Shown here piece by piece: positions 25,221 to 33,592 of a stretch of 64,000 nt of DNA. The position numbers and the translations under genes are program-made. The notes beneath the pieces are model-generated. The model was given only the letters and a program-made list of their open reading frames with translations. It had not been told where the DNA came from and did no database searches. Origin of the DNA: Tolypothrix tenuis PCC 7101. GTDB taxonomy: Bacteria; Cyanobacteriota; Cyanobacteriia; Cyanobacteriales; Nostocaceae. The first letter of the stretch is position 1, and the number at the start of each line of letters is the position of its first letter. The DNA is taken from NCBI RefSeq assembly GCF_002368295.1, contig NZ_AP018248.1:2663977-2727976 (forward strand), read 5' to 3'.

Positions 25221-26393
25221 TTAGGAAATTTTTGTGGTAACGAGTTTTTTGCCTGGTTGTTGATTAGGCGAATTTACCAGTGCTTCGTATAAGCTCAGAT
25301 TGTCAGCAGCAATTTTTTCCCAGCTGTAGTGCATTTGCAAATATCGTTGAGCATTGTCAGCCATTGCCTGCATCTCTTGAGGATGGTGAATTGCCCAATT
25401 CATTTGCTCAACTAAGGAGTCTAAGTTGCCAGCACGGAACAATATACCTCTCTTAGAACCAATTAGCTGCTGATGCGGTGGAATATCGCTAGCAATGATG
25501 GGAATATTTTCTGACATTGCCTCTAGCAATGCTAATGGCAATCCTTCTAGATTAGAGGGTAAGGCAAATAATCCTGTGCCTCGCACAATCTCCCATAAAC
25601 GTGAACCTTGTAACTCACCTGCAAAAACGATATCGCGATCGCTAGCTACTTGGGCTAAGAGTTGGGCGCTAAAGGATTTTGTATCGCTGACTCCCCCAGC
25701 TAGCACCAATTTCCAGCCTTGAGGCTTGAGTTTCTTAAAGGCTTCTAAGAGCAGATCGGGACACTTTTCGGGAACTAATCTACCGAGAAATAAAATGTAG
25801 CGTCCTGGTGTTAACCCTAAAGAACGTGCATAGGCAAAATTGGGATCGGACGCGCCATAAGTTGCTGCCGAATTGGGAATATAAACAGACTGCCTACCGT
25901 AAGTGTTGCGGAAATAACTGCGTAACTCTTCCGAAACTACAATCATTTCATCGGAAAAGCGAACAGCAGCTTTTTCGCCTTCAAAAATCAAACGGCTGGA
26001 CATTTTGCCCCACTTGTTACGTTGCCAATCTAATCCATGACAAGTAACTACAACCTTTGTAGACAAAGATAATTTAGGGAGCCAGCTAAATAAAGCCGGG
26101 CCTAAAGCATGAAAGTGAACAATGTCGTAGCGGGTTGTGGTAGATAAAATTGCCCCCAATACTGAGCTAAATAAGGCATCTAATCCCTTTTTACCTGGAC
26201 AAGGTAGAGAGATAACTTGGACACCTTGAAACTCAGTTTGAGTAAAAGGAGAGACATGTGTAGTGGATGAGCGAGCAAATAAATCAACAGAATGACCTTT
26301 TGCAACTATGCGGGGATAAATTTCTGCACAGTGATGCTCAATCCCTCCTTGTCTCGGAGGGAGACCTTTTGCACCTATAACAGCTATTTTCAT
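25221..26393 (-). CDS. Glycosyltransferase family 4 (rhamnosyl/glucosyl-transferase-like)
   Basis: 390 residues from the ATG at 26393, which begins MKIAVIGAKGLPPRQGGIEH. An in-frame ATG 13 codons upstream is less likely because this family starts at that strand. The C-terminal half has YILFLGRLVPEKCPDLLLEA, KLVLAGGVSD, and LFALPSNLEGLPLALLEAMS (the EX7E-type site). This N-terminal GAKGLPPRQGGIEHH signature occurs in exopolysaccharide GT4 enzymes. It is the first gene of the minus-strand polysaccharide run. Its upstream gap carries Pho-box-like repeats. Confidence 0.9.
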   Translation of the reverse strand: MKIAVIGAKGLPPRQGGIEHHCAEIYPRIVAKGHSVDLFARSSTTHVSPFTQTEFQGVQVISLPCPGKKGLDALFSSVLGAILSTTTRYDIVHFHALGPALFSWLPKLSLSTKVVVTCHGLDWQRNKWGKMSSRLIFEGEKAAVRFSDEMIVVSEELRSYFRNTYGRQSVYIPNSAATYGASDPNFAYARSLGLTPGRYILFLGRLVPEKCPDLLLEAFKKLKPQGWKLVLAGGVSDTKSFSAQLLAQVASDRDIVFAGELQGSRLWEIVRGTGLFALPSNLEGLPLALLEAMSENIPIIASDIPPHQQLIGSKRGILFRAGNLDSLVEQMNWAIHHPQEMQAMADNAQRYLQMHYSWEKIAADNLSLYEALVNSPNQQPGKKLVTTKIS

Positions 26394-26832
26394 TATTTTT
26401 ACTGAACAAGATAGATTATTAGACTCATCCAAAAATTTGCCAATTCTTTGCTTTTTGCTGGGCAGAGCGTGAAAACGAAGCCAGAAAAACTAGAGAAGTG
26501 AGCCTCAAGATAGTTATAAATTACAAACTACCTGTAAAAATTTTGACAAATCTAGAGACAGATAATTTTAGTTATGATCCGCATTAGTTTGATGCGGTGC
26601 AGATATCTTTGAATATCATGAAGTGAAATTTTAATTTTGATTGATGCTCACTGATTCTGTTCTCCCATTTTGATTGTGCCCAGATAATGTTTTCAAAAAT
26701 CTCCGACAATCTACTTAGAGCGAGATAATTGAACCTCCTTAATAGCTAGAATCCTTGTGTAATAGTTGTTTTAGGCTCAGAATCAAGAATGCTAACTGTG
26801 GAATTTACAGAATACAAACTTCTCTGAGTGGC

Positions 26833-26862
26833 AAATTAACTTTAGGTTAAATCCGAGTTAAA
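26833..26862 (-). promoter_or_regulatory. Pho-box-like triple direct repeat
   Basis: On the minus strand, three 8 base units separated by exactly 3 bases: TTTAACTC (26862-26855), TTTAACCT (26851-26844), GTTAATTT (26840-26833). Cyanobacterial SphR (PhoB-type) boxes are tandem PyTTAAPyPy(T/A) octamers with 3 base spacers. Two of the three units fit well. It sits 440 bases upstream of the glycosyltransferase gene that starts at 26393. The function is inference. Confidence 0.5.
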
Positions 26863-27181
26863 CCTAGTATATAAGGCTTATTACCGAAATTGGTTTAAAG
26901 TTAGCGTTAAATTTATACGGGTTTATGAACGGAACATAAAGCCTGTGTAATCACGGTATAGCGAAGTTCGGGATTTACGCTAAAACCACACTTCTTTCAA
27001 GCGATGTCAGGCGATCGCCTTCAATACCACTCAAGTAATCACTAGCTTCTTTATTAACCTGTATGAGATAGCAAAGCCTCTCCTAGTAAGGAAAATCTGG
27101 TAAATATAAAGAATTAGTAAAACTTTTGCCTACTTTTAATTATTTCCTTGCAAAAAATTCTTCAATATTCCGCTATAAATG

Positions 27182-27200
27182 GGTTTAAGCTAGGGTTAAT
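27182..27200 (-). promoter_or_regulatory. Pho-box-like double repeat
   Basis: Minus strand units ATTAACCC (27200-27193) and CTTAAACC (27189-27182), separated by 3 bases. Only two units are present, so this is weaker than the neighbouring arrays. Confidence 0.35.
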
Positions 27201-27555
27201 ACAGACTCAGTGTTACGACACAGAGTCTTAGTTGAGATCCAGATAACCAGAGTGTTTACCCGGAATTTAGTTACAATTCTTAATAAAGCTTTTACGATCT
27301 CGACGATATGTACCTAAAAGGTGTAAACCTAATAAAACTGGCTAAAATTTTCAGCAGTGACCGAGCAACTTTTAGAATTTCCGTTGGTTTTAGTGACCTT
27401 TAATAAGCCCAAATCCCTGCTATATAGAGGTTACAGCGTCATAACTTTTCTAAGAAATTCTAGATTGCATCAACAAATCAAGCTGAAATCACAGTTGGTA
27501 TCAAAATAAAAATTGCCAAATTTCCCATAATGTGTTATTAGTGAAATCTTAACTT

Positions 27556-27585
27556 AAGTTAATTCCGAGTTAACAAAGAGTCAAC
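27556..27585 (-). promoter_or_regulatory. Pho-box-like triple direct repeat upstream of the kinase genes
   Basis: Minus strand units GTTGACTC (27585-27578), GTTAACTC (27574-27567) and ATTAACTT (27563-27556), each spaced by 3 bases, with a further single TTTAACCT at 27599-27592. It lies 128 bases upstream of the plus-strand gene at 27714. The arrangement is seen directly. Binding by a PhoB/SphR-type regulator is inferred. Confidence 0.5.
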
Positions 27586-27713
27586 GATTTCAGGTTAAAT
27601 CGCTCAATTAGGCACTAATGGCAGACACGTGTCAGTGGCATAGAGCCTGAAATAAATAATTAATTTAGAAAACATAGCAATTCCTATTAACGCAATAAGG
27701 AGCGGGTGAGATC

Positions 27714-29231
27714 ATGCCAGCACTCCAGGTTGTGCAAATACTCAATAACTACCTCGACAAAAAAAATATTCGTTACTGTCACTGGAAGAGTAACGAGCAT
27801 GTTGATGCGGCGGTAGAAGGCAAAACAGATCTAGATGTTTTAGTTGATGAAAACGAGAAAGAAAATCTCAAGCAGGTTTTAAGTGAAGTTGGGTTCAAGT
27901 ATTTTGAAGCAATTCCCTGCCGAAGATATATTGATATTGATGATTATTTAGCTATTGATCGCGAGACAGGAATTTTAGTGCATCTCCATTTGCACTATCG
28001 TCTAGAGTTAGGGGAAAAGCATCTTAAAGGTTATCGTCTGCCTTGGGAAGAGTTGTTACTATCGACTCGGATTTATGACAACGAAAATCAAATTTATATT
28101 GCTGAACCTAACATTGAAACAATTATATTAATTGTCCGTGCGGTACTCAAAGTGAGAACTCGCGATAGCTTCAAAGCTATGTTGGGTAAGGATTATTTTA
28201 AAGGAGATTTTATTCGAGAATTTCGCTGGTTGAAAGAACGGATAGATCTATCGAAAATCCAGCAACTCAGCGAAGAACTTTTAGGTAGTAAAGCCGCTAA
28301 GTTAGTTTTAGATGTAATTAACAGCGAATCAAATCTCAAGCTGTTATTAAAATCTGGTAATCCTATCTACTCATCTTTACAAAAATATCGCTATTCCAAT
28401 CCATTATTCTCTAGATTTTTCAGGTGGCAGAGGGAATTTAAATCTCTTTATTACAAGAGCATGAGAAAGTTTCTCCAAGCTCCTGTTCCTGCTCACAGAA
28501 CACCTACTAATGGCGGCATAATTATTGCTGTTTTAGGTGCAGATGGCTCTGGTAAATCTACTGTCACTGGTGAAATTACAAAATGTTTTTCTCATAAACT
28601 TGATGTTCTGCCTGTGTATTTAGGTAGTGGCGATGGCCCTGCTTCCTTAATTAGATTGCCTTTAGTTTGGGCAAGTAAAGTTGGTCAAGTTCTGCGCTCA
28701 AAGAAATCGCGTAATCAGTCCAATTATGCTCAAAAGTCCTCCAGCTCATCAGGAAGTTCTAAGCGGAAATCGAAATTCTCCATTCTTGGTAAAGTCCTAT
28801 GGGCAATTACCTTGGTTTATGAAAAGCTACAAAAACTTCAGCAGTCTCGCACAGCCAGAGATAGAGGCATGATGGTGATTTCCGATCGCTATCCGCAAAC
28901 CCAGATTCTCGGCTTTAATGATGGGCCGTTATTGAGTAGTAGCAACCAAGAAGCTTCTCCATATCCTGCTGTTTTACAAAAATGGGAGTTGCAACGCTAT
29001 CAATACATGGTAAATACCATGCCTCCAGATTTAGTCATTAAGTTGCACGTCACTCCCGAGATTGCTTTAGCGAGAAAGTCAGATACACCACCAGAAATTG
29101 CGAAGCAAAAAGTAGAGGCTGTGCATAAATTCAAGTTTCCTCCGCAAACTATGGTGGTGAACATTGATGCAACTCAACCTCTCGATCAAGTTTTATTACA
29201 GGCAAAACTGGCTGTATGGGACAATCTCTAA
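27714..29231 (+). CDS. Nucleotidyltransferase-like domain fused to thymidylate-kinase-like P-loop domain
   Basis: 505 residues in two parts. Residues 1 to ~260 resemble a nucleotidyltransferase-type fold: IRYCHWKSNEHVDAAVEG then KTDLDVLVDENE (D-x-D), HLHLHYRLELGEKHLKGY. Residues ~268-505 form a P-loop kinase with Walker A GADGSGKST (Lys281), a DR-type site VISDRYPQTQILGFNDGP and a lid-like REST such as VIKLHVTPEIALARKSD. The kinase is interrupted by a low-complexity linker near 325-350 (SSSSGSSKRKSK). Such fusions sit in polysaccharide loci and are often labelled thymidylate kinase, but true dTMP kinases are about 210 residues, so another phosphoryl acceptor is likely. AAGGAG precedes the start. 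The next gene is also a P-loop kinase. Confidence 0.75.
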   Translation: MPALQVVQILNNYLDKKNIRYCHWKSNEHVDAAVEGKTDLDVLVDENEKENLKQVLSEVGFKYFEAIPCRRYIDIDDYLAIDRETGILVHLHLHYRLELGEKHLKGYRLPWEELLLSTRIYDNENQIYIAEPNIETIILIVRAVLKVRTRDSFKAMLGKDYFKGDFIREFRWLKERIDLSKIQQLSEELLGSKAAKLVLDVINSESNLKLLLKSGNPIYSSLQKYRYSNPLFSRFFRWQREFKSLYYKSMRKFLQAPVPAHRTPTNGGIIIAVLGADGSGKSTVTGEITKCFSHKLDVLPVYLGSGDGPASLIRLPLVWASKVGQVLRSKKSRNQSNYAQKSSSSSGSSKRKSKFSILGKVLWAITLVYEKLQKLQQSRTARDRGMMVISDRYPQTQILGFNDGPLLSSSNQEASPYPAVLQKWELQRYQYMVNTMPPDLVIKLHVTPEIALARKSDTPPEIAKQKVEAVHKFKFPPQTMVVNIDATQPLDQVLLQAKLAVWDNL

Positions 29232-29245
29232 CTCACACTAATTTG

Positions 29246-30043
29246 ATGAATACCAACAGTAAACAGTCACTAATATTAGAGTTTGTCGGATTACCTGGCG
29301 CTGGTAAAACTACTGTCTGCCGTGAAGTTGCTTCACGATTAAACAACCAGGGAGTATCTCTGGTTGGTGGCGATGAAATTTTGCAGCAGTGGAAGCAGCA
29401 AAGTACTTGGCAAAGAATGATCAAACTGATTCCCCAAACCCTGAATCAATGGCAGATTTTGCTGTACTCGCTGTTTTTGGCATTCCAAGTCAAACCCACT
29501 AATAGGCAAAGTTTTTCTAAAGCTGCCAAGATTTTTGCCAATGTCAAACGGCTGGATGCGATCGCGCGATCGCATAGCGTCTCGGAGAGAAGCGCAGCGC
29601 CAAGGGCGATCGCGCGCCATCAAGATTCGCAAATCATCTTACTCGACCAAGGCTTATTGCAAGAAACTTGGTCAGTGGGAATCACAGGTACCACTCCATC
29701 TGCAGAAAGCATCAAACAGGAATTAGCGCTGTTGTTCCACCAAAGACCGATGGCGATCGTTTATTTCCAAATAGATATAGACACTGCACTTAAGCGCATC
29801 CAAAACCGTCCAACAGCAGAAAGCCGTTTTGATCGGATGCATCCCGAAGCAGCGCAGCAATTGTTATCTAAATATGTTGCTTATCTGCAAGATATTGTTA
29901 ACTGCGCGCAAACTTTCAATATTCCCATTCTAGAAGTTGATAGTTCACTGCCTATAGATGAAAAAGCACAACGTATTTTGTCCTGGATGAACAATGATTT
30001 TATGGCTCATCCTGAATCTGTTTGTGTAAACAATTTGAGGTAA
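29246..30043 (+). CDS. P-loop kinase of unknown substrate
   Basis: 265 residues from the ATG at 29246. An ATG at 29216 overlapping the previous gene by 16 bases is also possible, and neither has a clear ribosome binding site. Walker A is GLPGAGKTT (Lys21) in LILEFVGLPGAGKTTVCREV. Further adenylate-kinase-like features are IILLDQGLLQETW (Walker B/DQ), VYFQIDIDTALKRIQNRPT (lid Arg) and RFDRMHPEAAQQLL. It probably phosphorylates a small molecule and may act with the upstream fused kinase. Residues 105-124 are encoded by a HIP1-rich palindromic repeat (29558-29617) that looks inserted in frame. The acceptor is unknown. Confidence 0.75.
   Translation: MNTNSKQSLILEFVGLPGAGKTTVCREVASRLNNQGVSLVGGDEILQQWKQQSTWQRMIKLIPQTLNQWQILLYSLFLAFQVKPTNRQSFSKAAKIFANVKRLDAIARSHSVSERSAAPRAIARHQDSQIILLDQGLLQETWSVGITGTTPSAESIKQELALLFHQRPMAIVYFQIDIDTALKRIQNRPTAESRFDRMHPEAAQQLLSKYVAYLQDIVNCAQTFNIPILEVDSSLPIDEKAQRILSWMNNDFMAHPESVCVNNLR
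29558..29617. repeat. HIP1-rich palindromic repeat inside a kinase gene
   Basis: GCGATCGCGCGATCGCATAG, GCGTCTCGGAGAGAAGCGC and GGGCGATCGCGCGCC run together within the coding sequence. The middle TCTCGGAGAGA and outer GCGATCG elements form hairpins. Repeats of this GCGTCTC-x-GAGAAGC type are normally intergenic in Nostocales. Here the 60 base segment keeps the frame and encodes AIARSHSVSERSAAPRAIAR. Confidence 0.65.
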
Positions 30044-30759
30044 ATATACTCATATTTACTCTATAGAGATAGGATTTATCATTCAAAAACAATAACAGTT
30101 TGATTGCCACAAAAATTATTGAAATTCGTTAGAAAATAAAGAATCATAAATCTGTTACTTGTTTATTTAATCTTGAAAATTAATACCTAACAAACATAGT
30201 GCTTAACACCAAATATCTGCTCAAAATATTAGTTGATTTGAGCAGATATTTTCCTGATTTTAAATTAGTGCTTGGACTTAAATAAAGCATATATATATAC
30301 CATAATTAAATCTCAGTATGCTTATGATTGTACGCATAATATTTTCTTTAAAAAGAGTATATTTATCGCAAATATTGGGTTATCAATTATAGATAAAGTT
30401 TATATGAAGTTTATGATAAAGTCTTTGATTATACCTACATTACGTATTAATTAGATATAAGATAAACAAGATGACTTACGCATTAACAATACATACAAAC
30501 TATTATTTGCGTATGGATTACAGGCTGTTGAGATTGATTTTTTGAAGTTTTGTAAGTAATTGTTTAGCAGTAATTTAAAACTCTGAAAACACACTTATAA
30601 AAAGCATTTGTTATATTCTTCAAAAGATGATTTACAAAAGCCAAAAAATGTATTTTTGTGATAGCACAAAGTACTAAATTTTTGTAGTGCGTAAGTTTTA
30701 ATCATTAAGTTATCGTCAATCAATTTATTGTATTAACAGGAATTTCAGCAGCAAAAAGA
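30044..30759. other. AT-rich gap upstream of the first propeller-like paralogue
   Basis: 716 bases, very AT-rich, with no credible gene. The last ~400 bases (from about 30340) are recognisably homologous to the region upstream of the second paralogue (about 33165-33592). Shared landmarks are AAAGT(A/C)TTTGATTATAC-type sequence, TACG..TTAATTAGAT, TTACGCATT and TGCGTA(A)GTTTTAAT. The promoter is therefore probably duplicated with the gene. Confidence 0.55.
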
Positions 30760-32625
30760 ATGGCAAAATTAGTACAGATTATCTACACTTCTCAGTTCAA
30801 GCCTCCTGTTTCTGAATCCAATTCTTTAATAGTGGCCAGTCCAGATCCATCAGGGATTGTTTATATTGATCATTTGCAAAGCCTGTTTATTGCTGATGGC
30901 GAAGTAGATGAGATGAAAACTAGATTCGTCTCAAAAAACCTGTTTGAAACTACTCTGACAGGTAGTTATGTGGATAATAATTTAAATGCCATAAATTTTA
31001 CGCAAGAGGCAACAGGGATTACTTATAATCCCCAGAATCGTTTTCTCTATATTTCTGATGATGACAGGAGTAGAATTTATCAAGTCAATCCCGGAGCAGA
31101 TGGAAAATACAGTACATCAGATGATGTGGTGACGTATTTTAGTACTAAGATTGACGGTGTTCTTAAGTCCGACTCAGAAGACGTTGCTTATTCCACGAGG
31201 ACAGGTAATTTATGGGTAGTTGATGGGTTAAATGCACAGGTTTACCAATATACGACCAGCGGCCAATTAGTTAGTCAATTTGGTGCTGCTTTAGCTGACC
31301 CCGAAGGAATTGTGGAAGATCCTTTAACTGGGAATCTATTTCTTGTAGGTAGACCACTAATAGAGGCAGGCATACCAGTTTATTATGTGTTTGAAGTAAC
31401 AAATACAGGTCAAGTTGTCAGCAAGATTGATATTTCCGCAGCAAATCCCAATAAACCTGCTGGTATTACTATTGCACCCAATAGTCAAGATCCTTCCAAG
31501 AGAAGTCTTTATATTGTTGATCGTGGTCTTGATAATGACGATCATCCTGATGAAAATGATGGTCGAATTTACGAATTTTTACTAGATGGTAATGGTAGTA
31601 CCAATCCAACCCCCGATACAACATCGGGTGGTACAACATCGGGTGGTACAACATCGGGTGGTACGACATCGGGTGGTACAACATCGGGTGGTACGACATC
31701 GGGTGGTACAACATCGGGTGGTACAACATCCGGTGATACAACAACATCCGGTGGTACAACATCCGGTAGTAGCACATCATTAGACTCTAAATTCACAACT
31801 GTGTTTGTGGCTAACAGTGCTAGCACTAACACCACTAATACTTTGGGAGCAGTAAGTTTTGATAAACAAGACATCTTAGCTTACAACCAGAATACAAAAA
31901 TCTGGTCTATGTATTTCGATGGTTCGGATGTATTCAAGAATGGTAGCTCCAATCTTAAAGATGTCCGTCTTCGAGACTTTCACATCAATAGTGATGGCTC
32001 AATTTTGTTTGCTATTAATCAAAGCGTTACATTACCAGGTGCAATAACAGCAGATGAATACGATGTCATCAAGTTTACCCCTACTTCAACTGGTGAAAAT
32101 ACTAGTGGCACATTTCAAATTTATTTGGATGGATCTAAAGTAGGATTAGACCCTGGGGTAAAAAGTGAGGTAATTGATGGAATCGCTATTGACTCAGATG
32201 GTGCTTTGGTAATTAGTACAAGGAATGGTTTTAAAGTTCCTGGAGCATCTGGTACAGAACTGAGTGGTTCTGGTGAAGACCTCATCAAGTTCAACGGTAC
32301 TACAGGAGAAAATACAGTTGGTACCTGGACAATGCTTTTTGATGGTTCTGATGTAGGTCTCAAGGATAATAATATTGATAGTTTTTGGTTAGACTATGAC
32401 TCTAACAAGAATATTAAATACATTTATCTAAGTACCGAAAAAGCATTTAGCATTACCAATAATAGTAAGACCATTACTGGTAGTGATAGTGATATCCTGC
32501 GCTTTACTCCTACCTCACTTGGTAACGATACTAAAGGTAGTTTTGAACTCATAACTAGACTCGATGGACTAGGTGCTTCTACTATTGAAGGTCTTGCTGT
32601 TAGTCCAAATTTTTCAGGTTTTTAA
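30760..32625 (+). CDS. Propeller-like protein with TSGGT linker, paralogue 1
   Basis: 621 residues with no N-terminal signal peptide. Residues 1-285 are beta-strand repeats like those of SdiA-regulated/NHL or phytase-like propellers: ASPDPSGIVYIDHLQSLFIA, EATGITYNPQNRFLYISDDD, DSEDVAYSTRTGNLWVVDGL, DPEGIVEDPLTGNLFLVGRP, RSLYIVDRGLDND. A linker of about ten TSGGT units follows (residues ~288-338). Residues 345-621 carry three copies of a unit around ILxFxPTSxG then YFDGSDV (for example DVIKFTPTSTGENTSGTFQI). Acidic DG/DD loops may bind calcium. It is probably exported, possibly by a type I system given the missing leader, but no export signal is proven. It is paralogous to the gene at 33593. 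The function is unknown. Confidence 0.7.
   Translation: MAKLVQIIYTSQFKPPVSESNSLIVASPDPSGIVYIDHLQSLFIADGEVDEMKTRFVSKNLFETTLTGSYVDNNLNAINFTQEATGITYNPQNRFLYISDDDRSRIYQVNPGADGKYSTSDDVVTYFSTKIDGVLKSDSEDVAYSTRTGNLWVVDGLNAQVYQYTTSGQLVSQFGAALADPEGIVEDPLTGNLFLVGRPLIEAGIPVYYVFEVTNTGQVVSKIDISAANPNKPAGITIAPNSQDPSKRSLYIVDRGLDNDDHPDENDGRIYEFLLDGNGSTNPTPDTTSGGTTSGGTTSGGTTSGGTTSGGTTSGGTTSGGTTSGDTTTSGGTTSGSSTSLDSKFTTVFVANSASTNTTNTLGAVSFDKQDILAYNQNTKIWSMYFDGSDVFKNGSSNLKDVRLRDFHINSDGSILFAINQSVTLPGAITADEYDVIKFTPTSTGENTSGTFQIYLDGSKVGLDPGVKSEVIDGIAIDSDGALVISTRNGFKVPGASGTELSGSGEDLIKFNGTTGENTVGTWTMLFDGSDVGLKDNNIDSFWLDYDSNKNIKYIYLSTEKAFSITNNSKTITGSDSDILRFTPTSLGNDTKGSFELITRLDGLGASTIEGLAVSPNFSGF
31621..31773. repeat. 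15 bp in-frame tandem repeat (TSGGT linker)
   Basis: About ten consecutive copies of the unit ACATCGGGTGGTACA (with A/G and C/G wobbles) inside paralogue 1, encoding TSGGT. Long antisense open frames across it (PDVVP and YHPML types) are artefacts of the repeat. Confidence 0.9.
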
Positions 32626-33592
32626 TCAAGTTAACGTAACAGTAATTCTCTAAAATTCAGTAACAAATGCAAACTCCCAAACCCTTATAAAAGGTAGCTG
32701 TCTGAATTTTGAATGGGTATAACTTGACTACCTAATTTCCATTACAAGGCTAGCGGTCAATTTCTTCGCATCTACCATATACTTTGGCTTTTATCTATCA
32801 AAACTATCAGCATTTTTGTAACCAAAACCAACCTAATTGATAGAAATAATCCAAAATATACCCAATATTATTAATGCATATCAAAAGATAAGTTTGGCAT
32901 TATTAAATTTAATTAAATCAAGATATAGTAATTCTTGATAATAAATTTAAGAAATTCCAAATTTTTAGATTGTTAACATTATCCTTCAGAATATTCAAAT
33001 TTCACAAATCTCATGATCAACTAAGTAGGCTGAATTAAGGCTACAAAATCTTCTATTTTCTCCAAAGAATAAATATTCAGTCTTATAGAAATTTTTTACA
33101 GCGTAGAGCAATTTGGATAAATTCTCTTCTCTTGCTCTTCAGTCATAATTTCTATATGCCTTATATTTATCGCGTAAAAAATATATTAAGCATAGATATT
33201 TTAAATATGAATTTTTTATAAAGCTTAAATGAATTTTATAATAAAGTATTTGATTTTACGTATATTAAAGTATTAATTAGATGTAATATTAACACTAGAG
33301 TTTACGCATTGACAGTACGTGAAAACTATGTTTTGCGTATGGCGCTTCAGGTTCTCAAATGTGATTCTTTGCAGCTTTTCTCATAAATATCTGCTTAACG
33401 GCAAGCTGCTACTCTATGGCAACGCTTTGTAAAAGCATTTATGCCATTTATCAAAAGGTATTTAAGCAGCCTGAAAAGAGAATTTTGCGTGAATTCACAA
33501 GAGCCTAGATTTGTCTGGTGCGTAGATTTTAATGTGCTTGATCAAGTTAAAAGCAAGCTGTTTAATTCTGAATAATTTCACAAATAGAAACA
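32626..33592. other. Gap between the two propeller-like paralogues, with duplicated upstream region
   Basis: 967 AT-rich bases with no gene. Positions ~33165-33592 mirror ~30340-30759 in front of paralogue 1, consistent with a gene duplication that included the promoter region. The first 500 bases show nothing recognisable, and no strong terminator follows the stop at 32625. Confidence 0.55.

Larger units (their letters stand above)
26394..27713. promoter_or_regulatory. 1.3 kb divergent intergenic control region of the polysaccharide cluster
   Basis: No credible open frame. The region separates the minus-strand glycosyltransferase operon from the plus-strand kinase pair, so it should hold promoters for both. 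It is unusually rich in TTAA-containing direct repeats with an 11 base period (listed separately at 26833, 27182 and 27556). One HIP1 octamer lies near 27011. A ribosome binding site AAGGAG precedes the gene at 27714. Confidence 0.6.

Noticed and set aside
27714..29231. Label as an ordinary thymidylate kinase (tmk)
   Set aside because: The protein is over twice the usual size, has an NTase-like N-half and sits in a polysaccharide region. The substrate is not assignable.
31621..31773. Regular 15 bp repeats that could be mistaken for a CRISPR array or separate genes on the other strand
   Set aside because: Units are directly adjacent without spacers and lie in frame in a long coding sequence. 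The antisense frames (PDVVP, YHPML) merely mirror the repeat.
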